DNA of 64,000 nucleotides from Streptomyces sp. NBC_01197 (lineage in GTDB: Bacteria; Actinomycetota; Actinomycetes; Streptomycetales; Streptomycetaceae): positions 6,067,001 to 6,131,000 of the forward strand of contig NZ_CP108569.1 in the NCBI RefSeq assembly GCF_036010505.1. The letters run 5' to 3'. The position numbers and the translations under genes were made by a program. Below, piece after piece: positions 42,868-53,179 of the stretch; within the stretch, counting starts at the first letter, position 1, and the number at the start of each line of letters is the position of its first letter. Below the pieces are notes generated by a model, which ran no database searches, had not been told where the DNA came from, and saw only the letters and a program-made list of their open reading frames with translations.

Positions 42868-43527
42868 GTGGCGCCTGAGGAGACCGACCCGCTCGCGAAG
42901 GCCTGGCACGAGCTCGTCGCCACCGCCCGCAGGACCGCGTCCGAAGGTCTGGTCGTCGGCACATCGGGCAATGTCTCGGTGCGCTGCGGCGACCTCGTCC
43001 TGGTCACCCCGAGCGGAGTGCCGTACGAGAAGCTCGGCCCCGGCGACACCGTCGCCGTGGACCTGGACGGCCGCCAGGTGCTCGGCGAGCTGAGACCGAC
43101 CAGCGAACTGCCCCTGCACCTGGCCGTCCACCGGTCCACCACCGCCACCGCCGTGGTCCACACCCACGCGGTGCACGCGACGGCGGTCTCCACCCTGGTC
43201 CCCGAGCTGCCCGCCGTCCACTACATGGCCGCCGCGCTGGGCGGCCCGGTGCGCGTCGCCCCGTACGCGCTCTACGGCAGCGACGAACTGGCCGTGAACA
43301 TGCTCACCGCCCTCACGGACCGCTCCGGCTGCCTCCTCCAGAACCACGGCACGGTCACCTACGGCAGCTCGCTCGACCAGGCCTACGACCGCACCGCCCA
43401 GCTGGAGTGGATGTGCCGGCTCTGGCTCACCGCGTCCGCGCTGCCCGGCCGCACCCCGTCGCTGCTGTCGCCAGGACAGCTGGCCGAGGCCACCGAGAAG
43501 CTCCTGGGGTACGGCCAGCCCGGTTAG
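42868..43527 (+). CDS. class II aldolase/adducin family protein (fuculose-phosphate aldolase-like)
   Basis: A 219-residue zinc-dependent aldolase-fold protein. Metal-binding HTHAVH and a later His in LLQNHGTVTYG are present, with GTSGNVSVR and TPSGVPYEKL as typical substrate-phosphate loops. It probably cleaves a sugar-phosphate such as fuculose-1-phosphate, or a methylthioribulose-like compound. GTG 42868 follows GGGGAG with good spacing; GTG 42850 is an alternative. It is divergent from pit. Confidence 0.87.
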   Translation: MAPEETDPLAKAWHELVATARRTASEGLVVGTSGNVSVRCGDLVLVTPSGVPYEKLGPGDTVAVDLDGRQVLGELRPTSELPLHLAVHRSTTATAVVHTHAVHATAVSTLVPELPAVHYMAAALGGPVRVAPYALYGSDELAVNMLTALTDRSGCLLQNHGTVTYGSSLDQAYDRTAQLEWMCRLWLTASALPGRTPSLLSPGQLAEATEKLLGYGQPG

Positions 43528-43625
43528 GGACCTTTCGTTCGGATGAGAGGCCGGATCCTCGCAGGCCAGGCCTCATTTGCCCCGGTCGGCTGGCATCCGG
43601 GCCCGCCTCCGCCGACACTGGTGGG

Positions 43626-44753
43626 GTGCGCCCGGCAACCGCGACGGCAACGGCCGTCACCACTCTGATCGGCGCCGGCGCGGCCGCGGCAGCGGTCGGC
43701 CGGCTCGCCGCCGACGCCGCGCTCAGGGCTCCGCACGGCCGGGCCCTGCCCGCCGAGCCCCGGCTCTCCGTACACGCCACGGCCCCCGGCCGGGTCACCC
43801 TCACCCGGTGCCTGGCCTCGCTGCGCCCCGGTGTGTACGGGCTGGAGGGCCCGGGGGTCCACGCGGTCGTCGGACCGGTGATCGACGGCGGCTCCGAGAC
43901 CGCCGACACCGTCGTGCGCCGTCTCGACCGGGTCACCTACGGCACGCTCGCCCCCGGCACCAAGGTCCGGCTCACTCCGCAGGTGTACGTGGGCGACCCG
44001 CGCTCCGCGCTCGGCATCGACCACGCCGACGTGGACATCCCCGGTGAACTCGGCGCCTCTCCGGCCTGGTTCGTGCCCGGCCCACGCTCCACCTGGGTGA
44101 TCACGGTGCACGGTCTGGGCACCGGCAGGGAGCACCCCATGAACGTCCTTGGTTTCCTGCACCGCCAGCAGTTCGCGGTCCTCGACATCTCCTACCGGGG
44201 CGACACCGGCGCCCCCGCGAACCCGGACGGCCTGGGACACCTCGGCGCGTCCGAGTGGCGCGACCTGGACGCGGCCATCCGCTACGCCGTCCGCTACGGC
44301 GCGGAGCGCGTCGTCCTGCACGGCTGGTCCACCGGCGCCGCCATGGCCCTGCACGCCGCGGTGGGTTCGGGGATGCGCGAACGCATCAGCGGCCTGATCC
44401 TCGACTCCCCGGTCCTCGACTGGGAGGCCACCCTCGGCGCGCTGGCCGCCGCCCGGGGCACACCGGCCTTCCTGCTGCCGCTCGCGGTGCGGGCGGCCCA
44501 GGGGCGGACCGGCACCAACGGCGACCGGCTGCGCGCCGCCGCCGACCCGCGGGCGCTGAAGGTGCCCACGCTGGTCGTCCACGGCCCCGGCGACCGGGTG
44601 GCTCCCTGGCAGCGCTCCGTCGAACTCGCCGCGGGCGACCCGTCGTTGGTGGCGATGCGGACCGTCACGGATGCCCCGCACGGCGCCATGTGGAACGCGG
44701 ATCCCGCCGCCTACGAAGAGTCCATGCGGCGCTTCCTGACCCCGCTGATGTAG
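43626..44753 (+). CDS. alpha/beta hydrolase with N-terminal hydrophobic segment
   Basis: A 375-residue protein. An Ala-rich N-terminal helix (about residues 5-30) could be a signal anchor. A family-specific region with RLTPQVYVGDPRSALGIDH is followed by an alpha/beta hydrolase core (VITVHGLGTGREH). The nucleophile Ser is in GWSTGAAM, the acid Asp in GPGDRVAP, and His in DAPHGAMW. It is likely an esterase or lipase-like enzyme of unknown substrate. Confidence 0.85.
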   Translation: MRPATATATAVTTLIGAGAAAAAVGRLAADAALRAPHGRALPAEPRLSVHATAPGRVTLTRCLASLRPGVYGLEGPGVHAVVGPVIDGGSETADTVVRRLDRVTYGTLAPGTKVRLTPQVYVGDPRSALGIDHADVDIPGELGASPAWFVPGPRSTWVITVHGLGTGREHPMNVLGFLHRQQFAVLDISYRGDTGAPANPDGLGHLGASEWRDLDAAIRYAVRYGAERVVLHGWSTGAAMALHAAVGSGMRERISGLILDSPVLDWEATLGALAAARGTPAFLLPLAVRAAQGRTGTNGDRLRAAADPRALKVPTLVVHGPGDRVAPWQRSVELAAGDPSLVAMRTVTDAPHGAMWNADPAAYEESMRRFLTPLM

Positions 44754-44852
44754 CGGTCCGGGCCCGCCGGCCGGCGTCCGTGCGCCCTGCGTCAACCTGT
44801 AGCGAGGGGTTCCGTTTGGGCTTTCGGGCCGTCAGAGGCAAGACTGCTCCCC

Positions 44853-46217
44853 GTGACGTCCCGTAACCCGCGCGACTCCAGACTCCGCCTCGTCCGCCCC
44901 CGACCTCTGGTCACGGCCCGCCGTGTCGTGAGCAACAGGCCCATCCGCCCAGCCCCGCGCCCGCCCGCCGGTACCCCGGCCCCGGCGGAGCTGGCCCGTC
45001 AGGCCAGGACGGTGCTCGCCGACGCCGTCCGGATCGCCCGCTGGGCCGGGGACGCCCGGCCGGTGCAGGGCGGGGCGCTCACCGCCCCGGCCGCCGAACA
45101 CGCCGTACGTACCCTCGCGTTGACCCCGGAGGCGGTCCGCGCGGGCTGGGACCGCGCCCGGCTCGCCGGACTCGTCGAACTGCACGGGGACATCGCCCGC
45201 CCCGGGTGGCGGCTGCGCGCCTGGGACGGTGACGACAGCGCGGTGCTGCGCGGCTGGGTCGCCCTCTTCGACGCCTGGTCGATCGTCCACCCGGCCGCCG
45301 CCGATGTTCCCGCCACCGCGGTGGCCGAGGTCGTCGAGGCCGTACCGCAGGTGCTCTCGCTGCTTCAGCTCTCCGCGGGTCCTGTGACCGTGCCGGCCCT
45401 GCTCGACCTGCTCCAGCAGCGCGTCGTCGAACTGCACGAGGAGCGCTGCGAGGTCCCCTGCGGCCCGCGTCCGCAGCCTGAGCCCCCGATGGCGGCCGGG
45501 ACGCTCGCCGCGCTGCTCGACTGGGCGCTGCGGGGCCTGGCGGCGGTCGGCGCCCTGACGCTGGCGCCCGGCCAGGCGACGCTGACACCGCTCGGCAACT
45601 GGGCGGTCTGGGTCAAGCTGGAGCAGATCTGCGTCGCGGCGCAGAGCCCGGCGGGCAACATCGAGCAGCGCGCCGACGACATGCTGCGCGGCTGTGCGGG
45701 GCTGACACCCGGCCCGGCGCGGGCCGAGTACCGCGCCTGGCTGGCCGCCCGGACCGTGGGCAGCGCGGTCACCGAGCTGCTCGGGGTGGCCCGCGGCGAG
45801 GACGCGCTGCTGCGCGGTCTCGCCTTCGAGGCACTGAGGGTGGTCGGCGCCCCCGCGGAAGCGGCGGTACGGGGCGCGGCCGGTGAGACCTCGCTCCGTC
45901 CGTACGCGGTGCTCTGGCTGGCCGAGTACGAGGGCGCCGACCCGGAGGACGCCCACGACGCCCTCACCCGTGAGGAGGCGACCTGGCTCTGGGTGGACAC
46001 CGCCGCGGCCGTCGCCGACCACGGAGAGAGCACCCTGCTGGTGCGCCATCTGGAATCAGCGGTGCAGGGCACCGTGCCCGCGCTGCTCGAAGAGGTGCGG
46101 GCGGTGGGGCACCCGCGCACCGTGCAGGTGCTGGTGGCGCTGGCTGCCGCGCACCCCGATCCGGCCCTGGCCAAGGCGGTGCGCCGGGCCGCGTTCCAGG
46201 TGCACACCGGGGGCTGA
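44853..46217 (+). CDS. conserved actinobacterial protein of unknown function
   Basis: A 454-residue, mostly helical protein I do not recognise. The N terminus is Arg/Pro-rich (residues 1-45). Residues 75-125 could form a helical DNA-binding-like unit (TPEAVRAGWDRARLAGLVELHGD), and the C-terminal 170 residues look like stacked helical HEAT-like repeats (LLRGLAFEALRVVGAPAEAA). There are no catalytic motifs, signal or membrane segments. The GTG start at 44853 is the only suitable one. It is convergent with the VOC gene. Confidence 0.7.
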   Translation: MTSRNPRDSRLRLVRPRPLVTARRVVSNRPIRPAPRPPAGTPAPAELARQARTVLADAVRIARWAGDARPVQGGALTAPAAEHAVRTLALTPEAVRAGWDRARLAGLVELHGDIARPGWRLRAWDGDDSAVLRGWVALFDAWSIVHPAAADVPATAVAEVVEAVPQVLSLLQLSAGPVTVPALLDLLQQRVVELHEERCEVPCGPRPQPEPPMAAGTLAALLDWALRGLAAVGALTLAPGQATLTPLGNWAVWVKLEQICVAAQSPAGNIEQRADDMLRGCAGLTPGPARAEYRAWLAARTVGSAVTELLGVARGEDALLRGLAFEALRVVGAPAEAAVRGAAGETSLRPYAVLWLAEYEGADPEDAHDALTREEATWLWVDTAAAVADHGESTLLVRHLESAVQGTVPALLEEVRAVGHPRTVQVLVALAAAHPDPALAKAVRRAAFQVHTGG

Positions 46218-46248
46218 GTTTCCGGGCGGCCCTATGTGCCGGGACGGC

Positions 46249-46644
46249 TCAGACCGGGCCCCCCGGCACATAGGTGCCGAAGCTCCAGACGTTCCCCTCG
46301 GCGTCGCGCGCCACGTAGTCGCGGGAGCCGTAGTCCTGGTCGGTCGGCGGCATCAGGATCTCCACCCCGTGCTCCACGGCCCGCCGGTGGTGGGCGTCGG
46401 TGTCCTCGATGGCGACGTAGACGCCCATCGGCCCGCCCTTCGCCATCGCCTCGGCGAAGAACCCCTCCCGGCGCCGGGTGCTGAGCATCACCATGCCGTC
46501 GCCGTAGGCCAGCTCGGCGTGGGCGACGGCGCCGCTCTCGTCCTCGTACACAGCGACCTCGGTGAAGCCGAAGGCGTCCTTGAGCAGCCGGATGGCCGCC
46601 TTGGCGTCGTCGTACAGAAGCGTCGGACTGATCGTGGCAACCAT
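46249..46644 (-). CDS. VOC-superfamily (glyoxalase-like) protein
   Basis: A 131-residue single VOC domain with two beta-alpha-beta-beta-beta units. Typical features are LLYDDAKAAIRLLKDAFGFTE and the C-terminal RDAEGNVWSFGTY. Such proteins bind metals and small ligands or confer resistance, and the substrate here is unknown. ATG 46644 fits the AAAGG site better than GTG 46653. It is divergent from the ABC-F leader region. Confidence 0.85.
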   Translation of the reverse strand: MVATISPTLLYDDAKAAIRLLKDAFGFTEVAVYEDESGAVAHAELAYGDGMVMLSTRRREGFFAEAMAKGGPMGVYVAIEDTDAHHRRAVEHGVEILMPPTDQDYGSRDYVARDAEGNVWSFGTYVPGGPV

Positions 46645-46764
46645 GCCGGACACCCTTTCCCGCGGAGTTCGGTCTTCCTGTTTGTCTCACTTGTGCGCGG
46701 TGCGGTCCCAGTCTGGCACCGGGCACCGGCAGAGTGCCCGCGCGGCACCGTTAGACTGGGCCGC

Positions 46765-46788
46765 ATGGCATTTCTCCTTGTGCATTAG
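46765..46788 (+). CDS. candidate 7-residue leader peptide (MAFLLVH) ahead of ABC-F gene
   Basis: ATG GCA TTT CTC CTT GTG CAT TAG forms a complete mini-ORF 61 bases upstream of the ABC-F start. A TAGACT hexamer at 46752-46757 fits a Streptomyces -10 element placed so that transcription would begin at or next to this ATG, so it may be leaderless. Short ORFs before ABC-F genes can act as antibiotic-sensing attenuators. The -35 region is weak. The function is inferred. Confidence 0.5.
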   Translation: MAFLLVH

Positions 46789-46849
46789 CCGGCGTCGAAG
46801 CAACCCTCCGCCTGCCCTTCCGCCGTCCATACCGCCCTGGAGTTTTTCC

Positions 46850-48448
<1,599 letters not shown>

Positions 48449-48803
48449 TCCGTCGCCCGGTCCTCCGCCTGATCCACTTCGGATGGATCATTCGGCTCAC
48501 AGGTGATCCTTCATCTGAGTGAGCCGCTCTCGTACCCCGGCGCGTCCCGCGACGGCTGCCCGCCCGGCGGGCAGCGCGCGGGCCCGTACCGTGCTTCTTC
48601 CATCGGACCGCCGCTGACCAGCGACTTAGCGCTCAGCGGCGGTCCTTTGTGTGTCCTGCCGGGGCCAGAATTCCGCGGTCCGGTCGGCAGAGTGAGCCGG
48701 GACACAGAAATCCCCGTCGCACAGACCTTGCCGAATGGGTGGCCAGGAAGGCCGGTAGGGGTGATCATGAGAGTCCAGAGCGCACTTCCTTGAGGAGGCA
48801 CGG
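48449..48803. promoter_or_regulatory. intergenic region with GATC cluster and gbn upstream sequence
   Basis: 355 bases without a gene. Four GATC tetramers start at 48447, 48471, 48486 and 48505, another at 48428 is inside the ABC-F gene, and one at 48763 lies 41 bases before gbn. The left part may be bound by Gbn. The right part should carry the gbn promoter after the hairpin at 48606-48644. Confidence 0.6.
48606..48644 (+). terminator. terminator between ABC-F gene and gbn
   Basis: GACCGCCGCTGA (48606-48617) and its exact complement (48633-48644) enclose a 15-base loop that can itself pair (AGCG/CGCT). It is followed by CTTTGTGTG. It probably ends the ABC-F transcript 158 bases past its stop. 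Confidence 0.7.
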
Positions 48804-49025
48804 GTGGCCGAGACTCTGAAGAAGGGCAGCCGGGTTACCGGCGCCGCGCGTGACAAGCTCGCGGCAGACCTGAAGAAGAAATACGACTCCGGTGCGAGCA
48901 TCCGGGCACTGGCCGAAGAGACCGGCCGCTCCTACGGATTCGTCCACCGGATGCTCAGCGAGTCCGGTGTGACGCTGCGAGGACGCGGCGGAGCGACACG
49001 AGGCAAGAAGGCCGCAACCGCCTGA
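48804..49025 (+). CDS. gbn: small nucleoid-associated protein, Gbn-like
   Basis: A 73-residue basic protein with one helix-turn-helix (about residues 30-58, ASIRALAEETGRSYGFVHRML) and a basic Arg/Gly/Lys tail (RGRGGATRGKKAATA) that could contact the minor groove. It matches what I recall of SCO1839 (Gbn), a GATC-binding nucleoid protein affecting sporulation and antibiotic timing. The GTG at 48804 follows GAGGAGG. Confidence 0.85.
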   Translation: MAETLKKGSRVTGAARDKLAADLKKKYDSGASIRALAEETGRSYGFVHRMLSESGVTLRGRGGATRGKKAATA

Positions 49026-49149
49026 CAGGGCTGTGGCCAAGGGTTCTGGGATTCACCGGTTCACCACGGTGGCCACCCGGTCGGCCGGAAGGCCGGCAGG
49101 GTGGTTACTGTGCAGTCACTTAACTGTCTGCACCGAACCGGAGACCCCC

Positions 49150-49941
49150 ATGACCTCGCTCGACTACGTGCTCGACAAGGACGGCGTACGGCTGACCGTC
49201 GAGGACGCGGTTGCCACGGTGACGCTGGCCAACCCCGCGAAGCGCAACGCCCAGTCTCCCGCTCTGTGGCGGGCGTTGACAGAAGCGGGACGGTCACTGC
49301 CGGGCAGTGTCCGCGTCGTGGTGCTGCGCGGAGAGGGCAAGTCCTTCTCCGCGGGCCTGGACCGGCAGGCGTTCACGCCTGAGGGTTTCGACGGTGAACC
49401 GTCCTTCCTCGATCTGGCACGAGGTGATGACGCCACGCTCGACGCGGCCATCGCCGAGTACCAGGAGGCGTTCACCTGGTGGCGCCGCACCGACCTGGTC
49501 ACGATCGCCGCCGTACAGGGCCATGCGATCGGTGCCGGGTTCCAGCTCGCTCTCGCGTGCGACCTGCGGGTCGTCGCCGATGACGTGCAGTTCGCCATGC
49601 GTGAGACCAGCCTCGGACTCGTCCCCGACCTCACCGGCACGCACCCGCTGGTGGGGCTCGTCGGCTATGCCCGGGCGCTGGAAATCTGCGCCACCGGCCG
49701 GTTCGTGCACGCCGACGAAGCCGTCCGTACGGGCCTGGCCAATCTGGCCGTCCCCGCCGACGAGCTCGACGGAACGGTCACCGACCTGGCGGCCGCCCTG
49801 CTCGCCGCCCCCCGCGACGCGGTCATCGAGACCAAGGCACTGCTGCTCGGAGCACCGGACCGTACCTACGAGGAGCAGCGGACAGCCGAGCGCGCCGGGC
49901 AGGCCCGCAGGCTGCGTGACCTGGCGGGACTGTCCGACTGA
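49150..49941 (+). CDS. enoyl-CoA hydratase/isomerase family protein
   Basis: A 263-residue crotonase-fold protein. The oxyanion-hole segments are GKSFSAGLDRQ and VQGHAIGAGFQLALACDLRV, with RETSLGLVPDLTGTHPL after them. The usual second catalytic Glu position reads Asp in LVPDLTG, so the exact reaction (hydration, isomerisation or thioester hydrolysis) is uncertain. ATG 49150 gives the normal start. It is monocistronic next to gbn. Confidence 0.87.
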   Translation: MTSLDYVLDKDGVRLTVEDAVATVTLANPAKRNAQSPALWRALTEAGRSLPGSVRVVVLRGEGKSFSAGLDRQAFTPEGFDGEPSFLDLARGDDATLDAAIAEYQEAFTWWRRTDLVTIAAVQGHAIGAGFQLALACDLRVVADDVQFAMRETSLGLVPDLTGTHPLVGLVGYARALEICATGRFVHADEAVRTGLANLAVPADELDGTVTDLAAALLAAPRDAVIETKALLLGAPDRTYEEQRTAERAGQARRLRDLAGLSD

Positions 49942-50041
49942 CGGCCCCACTGCCTGTCCGGCTGACCGGTCCGGCTGACGGTCCGTACGGCGTTCCCGGG
50001 CTTTCCGCCGGGCCCCGTGTCCAACACCCGGCACGCTTCGC

Positions 50042-50620
50042 TCAGGTCACCCGGCGCGCGCGGTGCTTCACGGTGCGCAGCTGGACCTCGGCGGGAAGTC
50101 CGGCCAGTCCGGCCGACTCGCGGGCGTGCGCCAGGGCCCCGGTGGTGAGGTCCGAGAGCGCCGACACCGGCTCCGAGTGCGGCGCGAGCGACATACCGAT
50201 CCGGGCAGCGGGGGAGGTGCGCCGGCCGGTCAGCCGCACCATCGCGCTGTCGACGCCGTGCAGCGACTCGGCCTCGGCCGCCAGTACGTTCTCCAGCGCC
50301 CGGCCCCTGAGCCGCGCCCCGTCCCCGTCGCCGCTGTCGACCAGCACCTCGGAGAGCCGCGAGCGGCGCAGCTGGGCGAGCAGCCACCACAGTGCGAGCA
50401 GCACGATGGCGGCGAACGCCGCGATGACCGCCGGCCACCACCAGCTGTCGCCGCGCCACTTGGTGCGGCGCTCCGTGCTGAGCAGGACGTCGTGCGGTCC
50501 GCTCCATGGCCACCACGAGGGAACGGCGAGGTGCAGCCCCGCCGCCAGCACCGCCCCGCCGATGGCGAGCAGTACCAGTCCGGCGAGAGTCAGCAGCACC
50601 CGGTTGACCGTCTTCAGCAT
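50042..50620 (-). CDS. amaP: AmaP-like alkaline shock membrane anchor protein
   Basis: A 192-residue protein with two N-terminal helices (residues 8-30 and 62-84) and a cytoplasmic Asp23-like domain. In Firmicutes, AmaP anchors Asp23 at the membrane. It is the last of five leftward genes of the Asp23 cluster and starts 7 bases after the DUF6286 gene. Confidence 0.83.
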   Translation of the reverse strand: MLKTVNRVLLTLAGLVLLAIGGAVLAAGLHLAVPSWWPWSGPHDVLLSTERRTKWRGDSWWWPAVIAAFAAIVLLALWWLLAQLRRSRLSEVLVDSGDGDGARLRGRALENVLAAEAESLHGVDSAMVRLTGRRTSPAARIGMSLAPHSEPVSALSDLTTGALAHARESAGLAGLPAEVQLRTVKHRARRVT

Positions 50621-50627
50621 CGCGGCA

Positions 50628-51284
50628 TCAGCCCTTCCTGGCCGGACGGCTCACGTGGACGGAGAGCCGCGGCCGCGACGCGAGCCCCAGACCGGTGATC
50701 CCCGTCGCCATCGCACCGTTCAAGTCGGTCCGTACGTCGTCGAGTTCGCGGAAGTGCGAGCGGGCGCGCACCTTGACCTTGGAGCGCTTCATCCGGATGC
50801 GCACGGACTGCACACCGGGCACCTCCATGGCCCGGTCCCGCAGCACCAGCGCCGCCGCGTCCCGTGCGAGCCCTGCCCTCACCTGCGGACTGTCGCGCCG
50901 CATCGGCAGCAGCGAACGCAGCCCCGGGGTGAGCGCCAGGACGATCAGCCAGAGGCCGATGGCCATCACCACCCCCGCGCAGACCTTGATCCAGATGCTG
51001 TCGAGGGGTCGCATCGCCAGATCGTGGGCGACCACATGGCGCCAGTGCATCGCGGGCCGCCCGGCCCGGACCGCCGACACGTCGTACAGCAGCATCCCAG
51101 CCGCCCCGAGCAGCACGAGCGCGAGCAGCGCCGCGGGTGTCCTGCGCCGCGACCAGAAACGCCTCGCCCGGCCACCCGAACCGGGCACCGGTGCGTACGC
51201 CGTGGCGGAGCCGGGACCGCTGGGCCCGGCCGGGGTCTTCTCCATGACGGGAAGCCGCCGCGTCGTGTCGTCCGCTTCGCTCAT
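50628..51284 (-). CDS. DUF6286-type membrane protein of the Asp23 cluster
   Basis: A 218-residue protein with two membrane helices (about residues 49-67 and 99-120) and a C-terminal AmaP/Asp23-like soluble domain (VPGVQSVRIRMKRSKVKVRARSHF). An Arg-rich segment precedes the first helix. It overlaps the upstream Asp23-like gene by 4 bp. Its role is inferred from the cluster: membrane docking or envelope stress. Confidence 0.75.
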   Translation of the reverse strand: MSEADDTTRRLPVMEKTPAGPSGPGSATAYAPVPGSGGRARRFWSRRRTPAALLALVLLGAAGMLLYDVSAVRAGRPAMHWRHVVAHDLAMRPLDSIWIKVCAGVVMAIGLWLIVLALTPGLRSLLPMRRDSPQVRAGLARDAAALVLRDRAMEVPGVQSVRIRMKRSKVKVRARSHFRELDDVRTDLNGAMATGITGLGLASRPRLSVHVSRPARKG

Positions 51285-51625
51285 CGGGCCCTCTCCCCGT
51301 CGGAACGGCGGGTCTGCTCGGAGTGCAGCCGCTCGACCTGTACCGCCACCTCGGGCACCTCCATGCCCGCCAGCGACTCGACCCGCTGGGCCACCCGGCG
51401 GCGTACCGCACCGCACTGCGCGCCGATGTCGGACGGATAGCCGAGGTCCAGACTGACCCGCACCCGCGCCCGGGAGTCCTGCACGGTGACCGTGGCGTGC
51501 GGGGCCGTTCCGCCGTCGGGCACCGGGCCGATCGCCTCACGCGCCGCCTGCGCCGCGATCTTCGACACGACCCGGTCGGCGATGCGGGTCGAACCGCGTT
51601 CCGCAGGCGCCACCTGAGCGGTCAT
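51281..51625 (-). CDS. Asp23/Gls24-family envelope stress protein (short)
   Basis: A 114-residue Asp23-domain protein. It has RIADRVVSKIAAQAAREAIG at the start, a strand ARVRVSLDLGYPSDIG, and MEVPEVAVQVERLH near the end. Such proteins assemble beneath the membrane and respond to cell-wall stress. It overlaps both neighbours by 4 bp, so the cluster is translationally coupled. Confidence 0.85.
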   Translation of the reverse strand: MTAQVAPAERGSTRIADRVVSKIAAQAAREAIGPVPDGGTAPHATVTVQDSRARVRVSLDLGYPSDIGAQCGAVRRRVAQRVESLAGMEVPEVAVQVERLHSEQTRRSDGERAR

Positions 51626-51813
51626 CGCCGCCCGTCGCCGTGGTCGCGGCCGCGGAAGAAGTCACCGGCTTCGAGGTCGCCGTCGGCGAACTTGCCCGCC
51701 ACGAAGCCGATCGCACCGAGTGCGGCCACCAGAAGAAAGGCTCCGAAGCCGCCGAAGTAGCCGGCGAAGCCAAGTGCCATACCGACCAACAGGCCGACCA
51801 CAGCCATACTCAT
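51622..51813 (-). CDS. small membrane protein (DUF2273-like) of the Asp23 cluster
   Basis: A 63-residue protein with two adjacent Gly/Ala-rich helices (residues 3-22 and 24-43) and an acidic then basic tail (DGDLEAGDFFRGRDHGDG). Small DUF2273 proteins occur in Asp23 operons. The ATG at 51813 is followed in frame by the whole protein, and its stop overlaps the next gene. Confidence 0.75.
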   Translation of the reverse strand: MSMAVVGLLVGMALGFAGYFGGFGAFLLVAALGAIGFVAGKFADGDLEAGDFFRGRDHGDGRR

Positions 51814-51841
51814 CGTGCGCTCCTAAGCCGAAGGTACGGGG

Positions 51842-52336
51842 TTACTGAAGTCGGGACTCCGGCTCTTCATCGTCTTCCTCGTCGGGCAGCTTCACATCGC
51901 TGACCGCGATATTGACCTCGACGACCTCAAGTCCCGTCATGCGCTCCACGGCAGAGATGACGTTCTCCCGCACATCGCGGGCGACCTCCGAGATCGACAC
52001 GCCGTACTCGACGACGATCTCCAGATCGAGAGCCGTCTGGACCTCACCGACCTCGGCTTTCACCCCGCGCGTCACGGACTTGGTGCCGCCGCCGGGCACC
52101 CGGTCGCGCACCGCGCCGAACGTACGCGAGATACCGCTGCCCATCGCGTGCACGCCGGGCACGTCGCGCGCCGCCAGACCGGCGATCTTCTCCACCACGC
52201 CGTCCGCGATGGTGGTCCGGCCACGGGAGCCGGGGGCGCCGCCGCCGCGCTTGGTCACATCGGGCCTGCCTGGGCCCTGGCCCGTGGGGCCCTTGTCAGA
52301 GGTGTCGGACTGGTTCTGCTGCGGGGTCTCACTCAT
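51842..52336 (-). CDS. Asp23/Gls24-family envelope stress protein (long)
   Basis: A 164-residue protein. A disordered Gln/Gly-rich N terminus (1-40) precedes an Asp23 domain (TTIADGVVEKIAGLAARDVPGVHAMG; EIVVEYGVSISEVARDVRENV). The tail is acidic (PDEEDDEEPESRLQ). It is first in the leftward cluster. ATG 52336 gives the normal start; longer readings are antisense to the divergent gene. Confidence 0.88.
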   Translation of the reverse strand: MSETPQQNQSDTSDKGPTGQGPGRPDVTKRGGGAPGSRGRTTIADGVVEKIAGLAARDVPGVHAMGSGISRTFGAVRDRVPGGGTKSVTRGVKAEVGEVQTALDLEIVVEYGVSISEVARDVRENVISAVERMTGLEVVEVNIAVSDVKLPDEEDDEEPESRLQ

Positions 52337-52429
52337 CGCCGTACGTCCCTCTCCGAGCGGTAGCCGATTCTGTGCCCACGGTAGGTGTGCTTTCCCGGTT
52401 CCGCGCCGGGAATGCGGCAGGCTGGGGAC

Positions 52430-53161
52430 ATGACGGGTGACGGACAGTGGGGCCATGACGGGTGGGCGCAGGCCGTCCGCAGCAGACTCGGCCTCGGCAG
52501 GCTGCTGCCGCTCGGCGGCGCGGGGGACGGGGCCTGGATCGCCGAGGAGGCGGCCGTCGCGGTGCTGCGGCGCGCTGCCTGCGGGGTGCCGGGGACCGTG
52601 CTCGGGAAGCTCAGGATCGCTCCGGACGGGACCGGTGTGGCCGCCGACGCGGCGGTTCCGGCCCCGCCGAGCGCCCTGCCGCCCGGGCCGTTGCGGGTCG
52701 AGGCGGAGGCCGAAGCGGTGGCCGGGGGAGAGTCGCTGCCTGCGGTCGCCGACCGGCTGCGGGACGCGCTGTTCGGAGCCTGCGCCGACGCGCTGGGGCT
52801 CGGTGTGACCGAGGTGGACGTACGGGTGACAGGGCTGCTGGAGGCCCGCCCGGGTCCGTCGGTGGTGGCCGGTCCGGACGCTCGGCCGGATCCGTCGGCG
52901 GTGGTTGGGCCGGACAGGGGAGCCGCTGCCGTACGGGGCCCCGAGGCGGAGGCGGCGGCCGCCGTTCCCGGCGTCGCCCATCTGACCGGTGTGCTGGGGG
53001 CGGCCGTGCACCGTACCGGCTACCACGTCCGGGTGGAGCTCGCGGTTGCCCCTGGGCGGCGGGCCCTGGATGTGGCGGCGGCGGTGCGGTCGGCGGTGGC
53101 CGCGGCGGCCGGTCCGGACCGGTCGGTCGCCGTGCTGGTCACGGCGGTGGAACTGCCCTGA
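52430..53161 (+). CDS. unknown protein divergent to the Asp23 cluster
   Basis: A 243-residue Ala/Gly/Val-rich soluble protein. It seems to contain two diverged Asp23-like strand-helix units (LPAVADRLRDALFGACADALGLGVTEVDVRVTGLLE near the middle; YHVRVELAVAPGRRALDVAAAVRSAV near the end) separated by a Pro/Gly linker. No catalytic motif is seen. It shares the 93-base promoter region with the Asp23 genes and probably belongs to the same envelope system. This is inference. Confidence 0.65.
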   Translation: MTGDGQWGHDGWAQAVRSRLGLGRLLPLGGAGDGAWIAEEAAVAVLRRAACGVPGTVLGKLRIAPDGTGVAADAAVPAPPSALPPGPLRVEAEAEAVAGGESLPAVADRLRDALFGACADALGLGVTEVDVRVTGLLEARPGPSVVAGPDARPDPSAVVGPDRGAAAVRGPEAEAAAAVPGVAHLTGVLGAAVHRTGYHVRVELAVAPGRRALDVAAAVRSAVAAAAGPDRSVAVLVTAVELP

Positions 53162-53179
53162 CCCGTCGCGGCGCCGACG

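Noticed and set aside
46789..46849. Rho-independent attenuator between the mini-ORF and the ABC-F gene
   Set aside because: A TTTTT run exists near 46843-46847 but only a weak 5-bp stem (CGGCG/CGCCG) precedes it at a distance, so no terminator is claimed.
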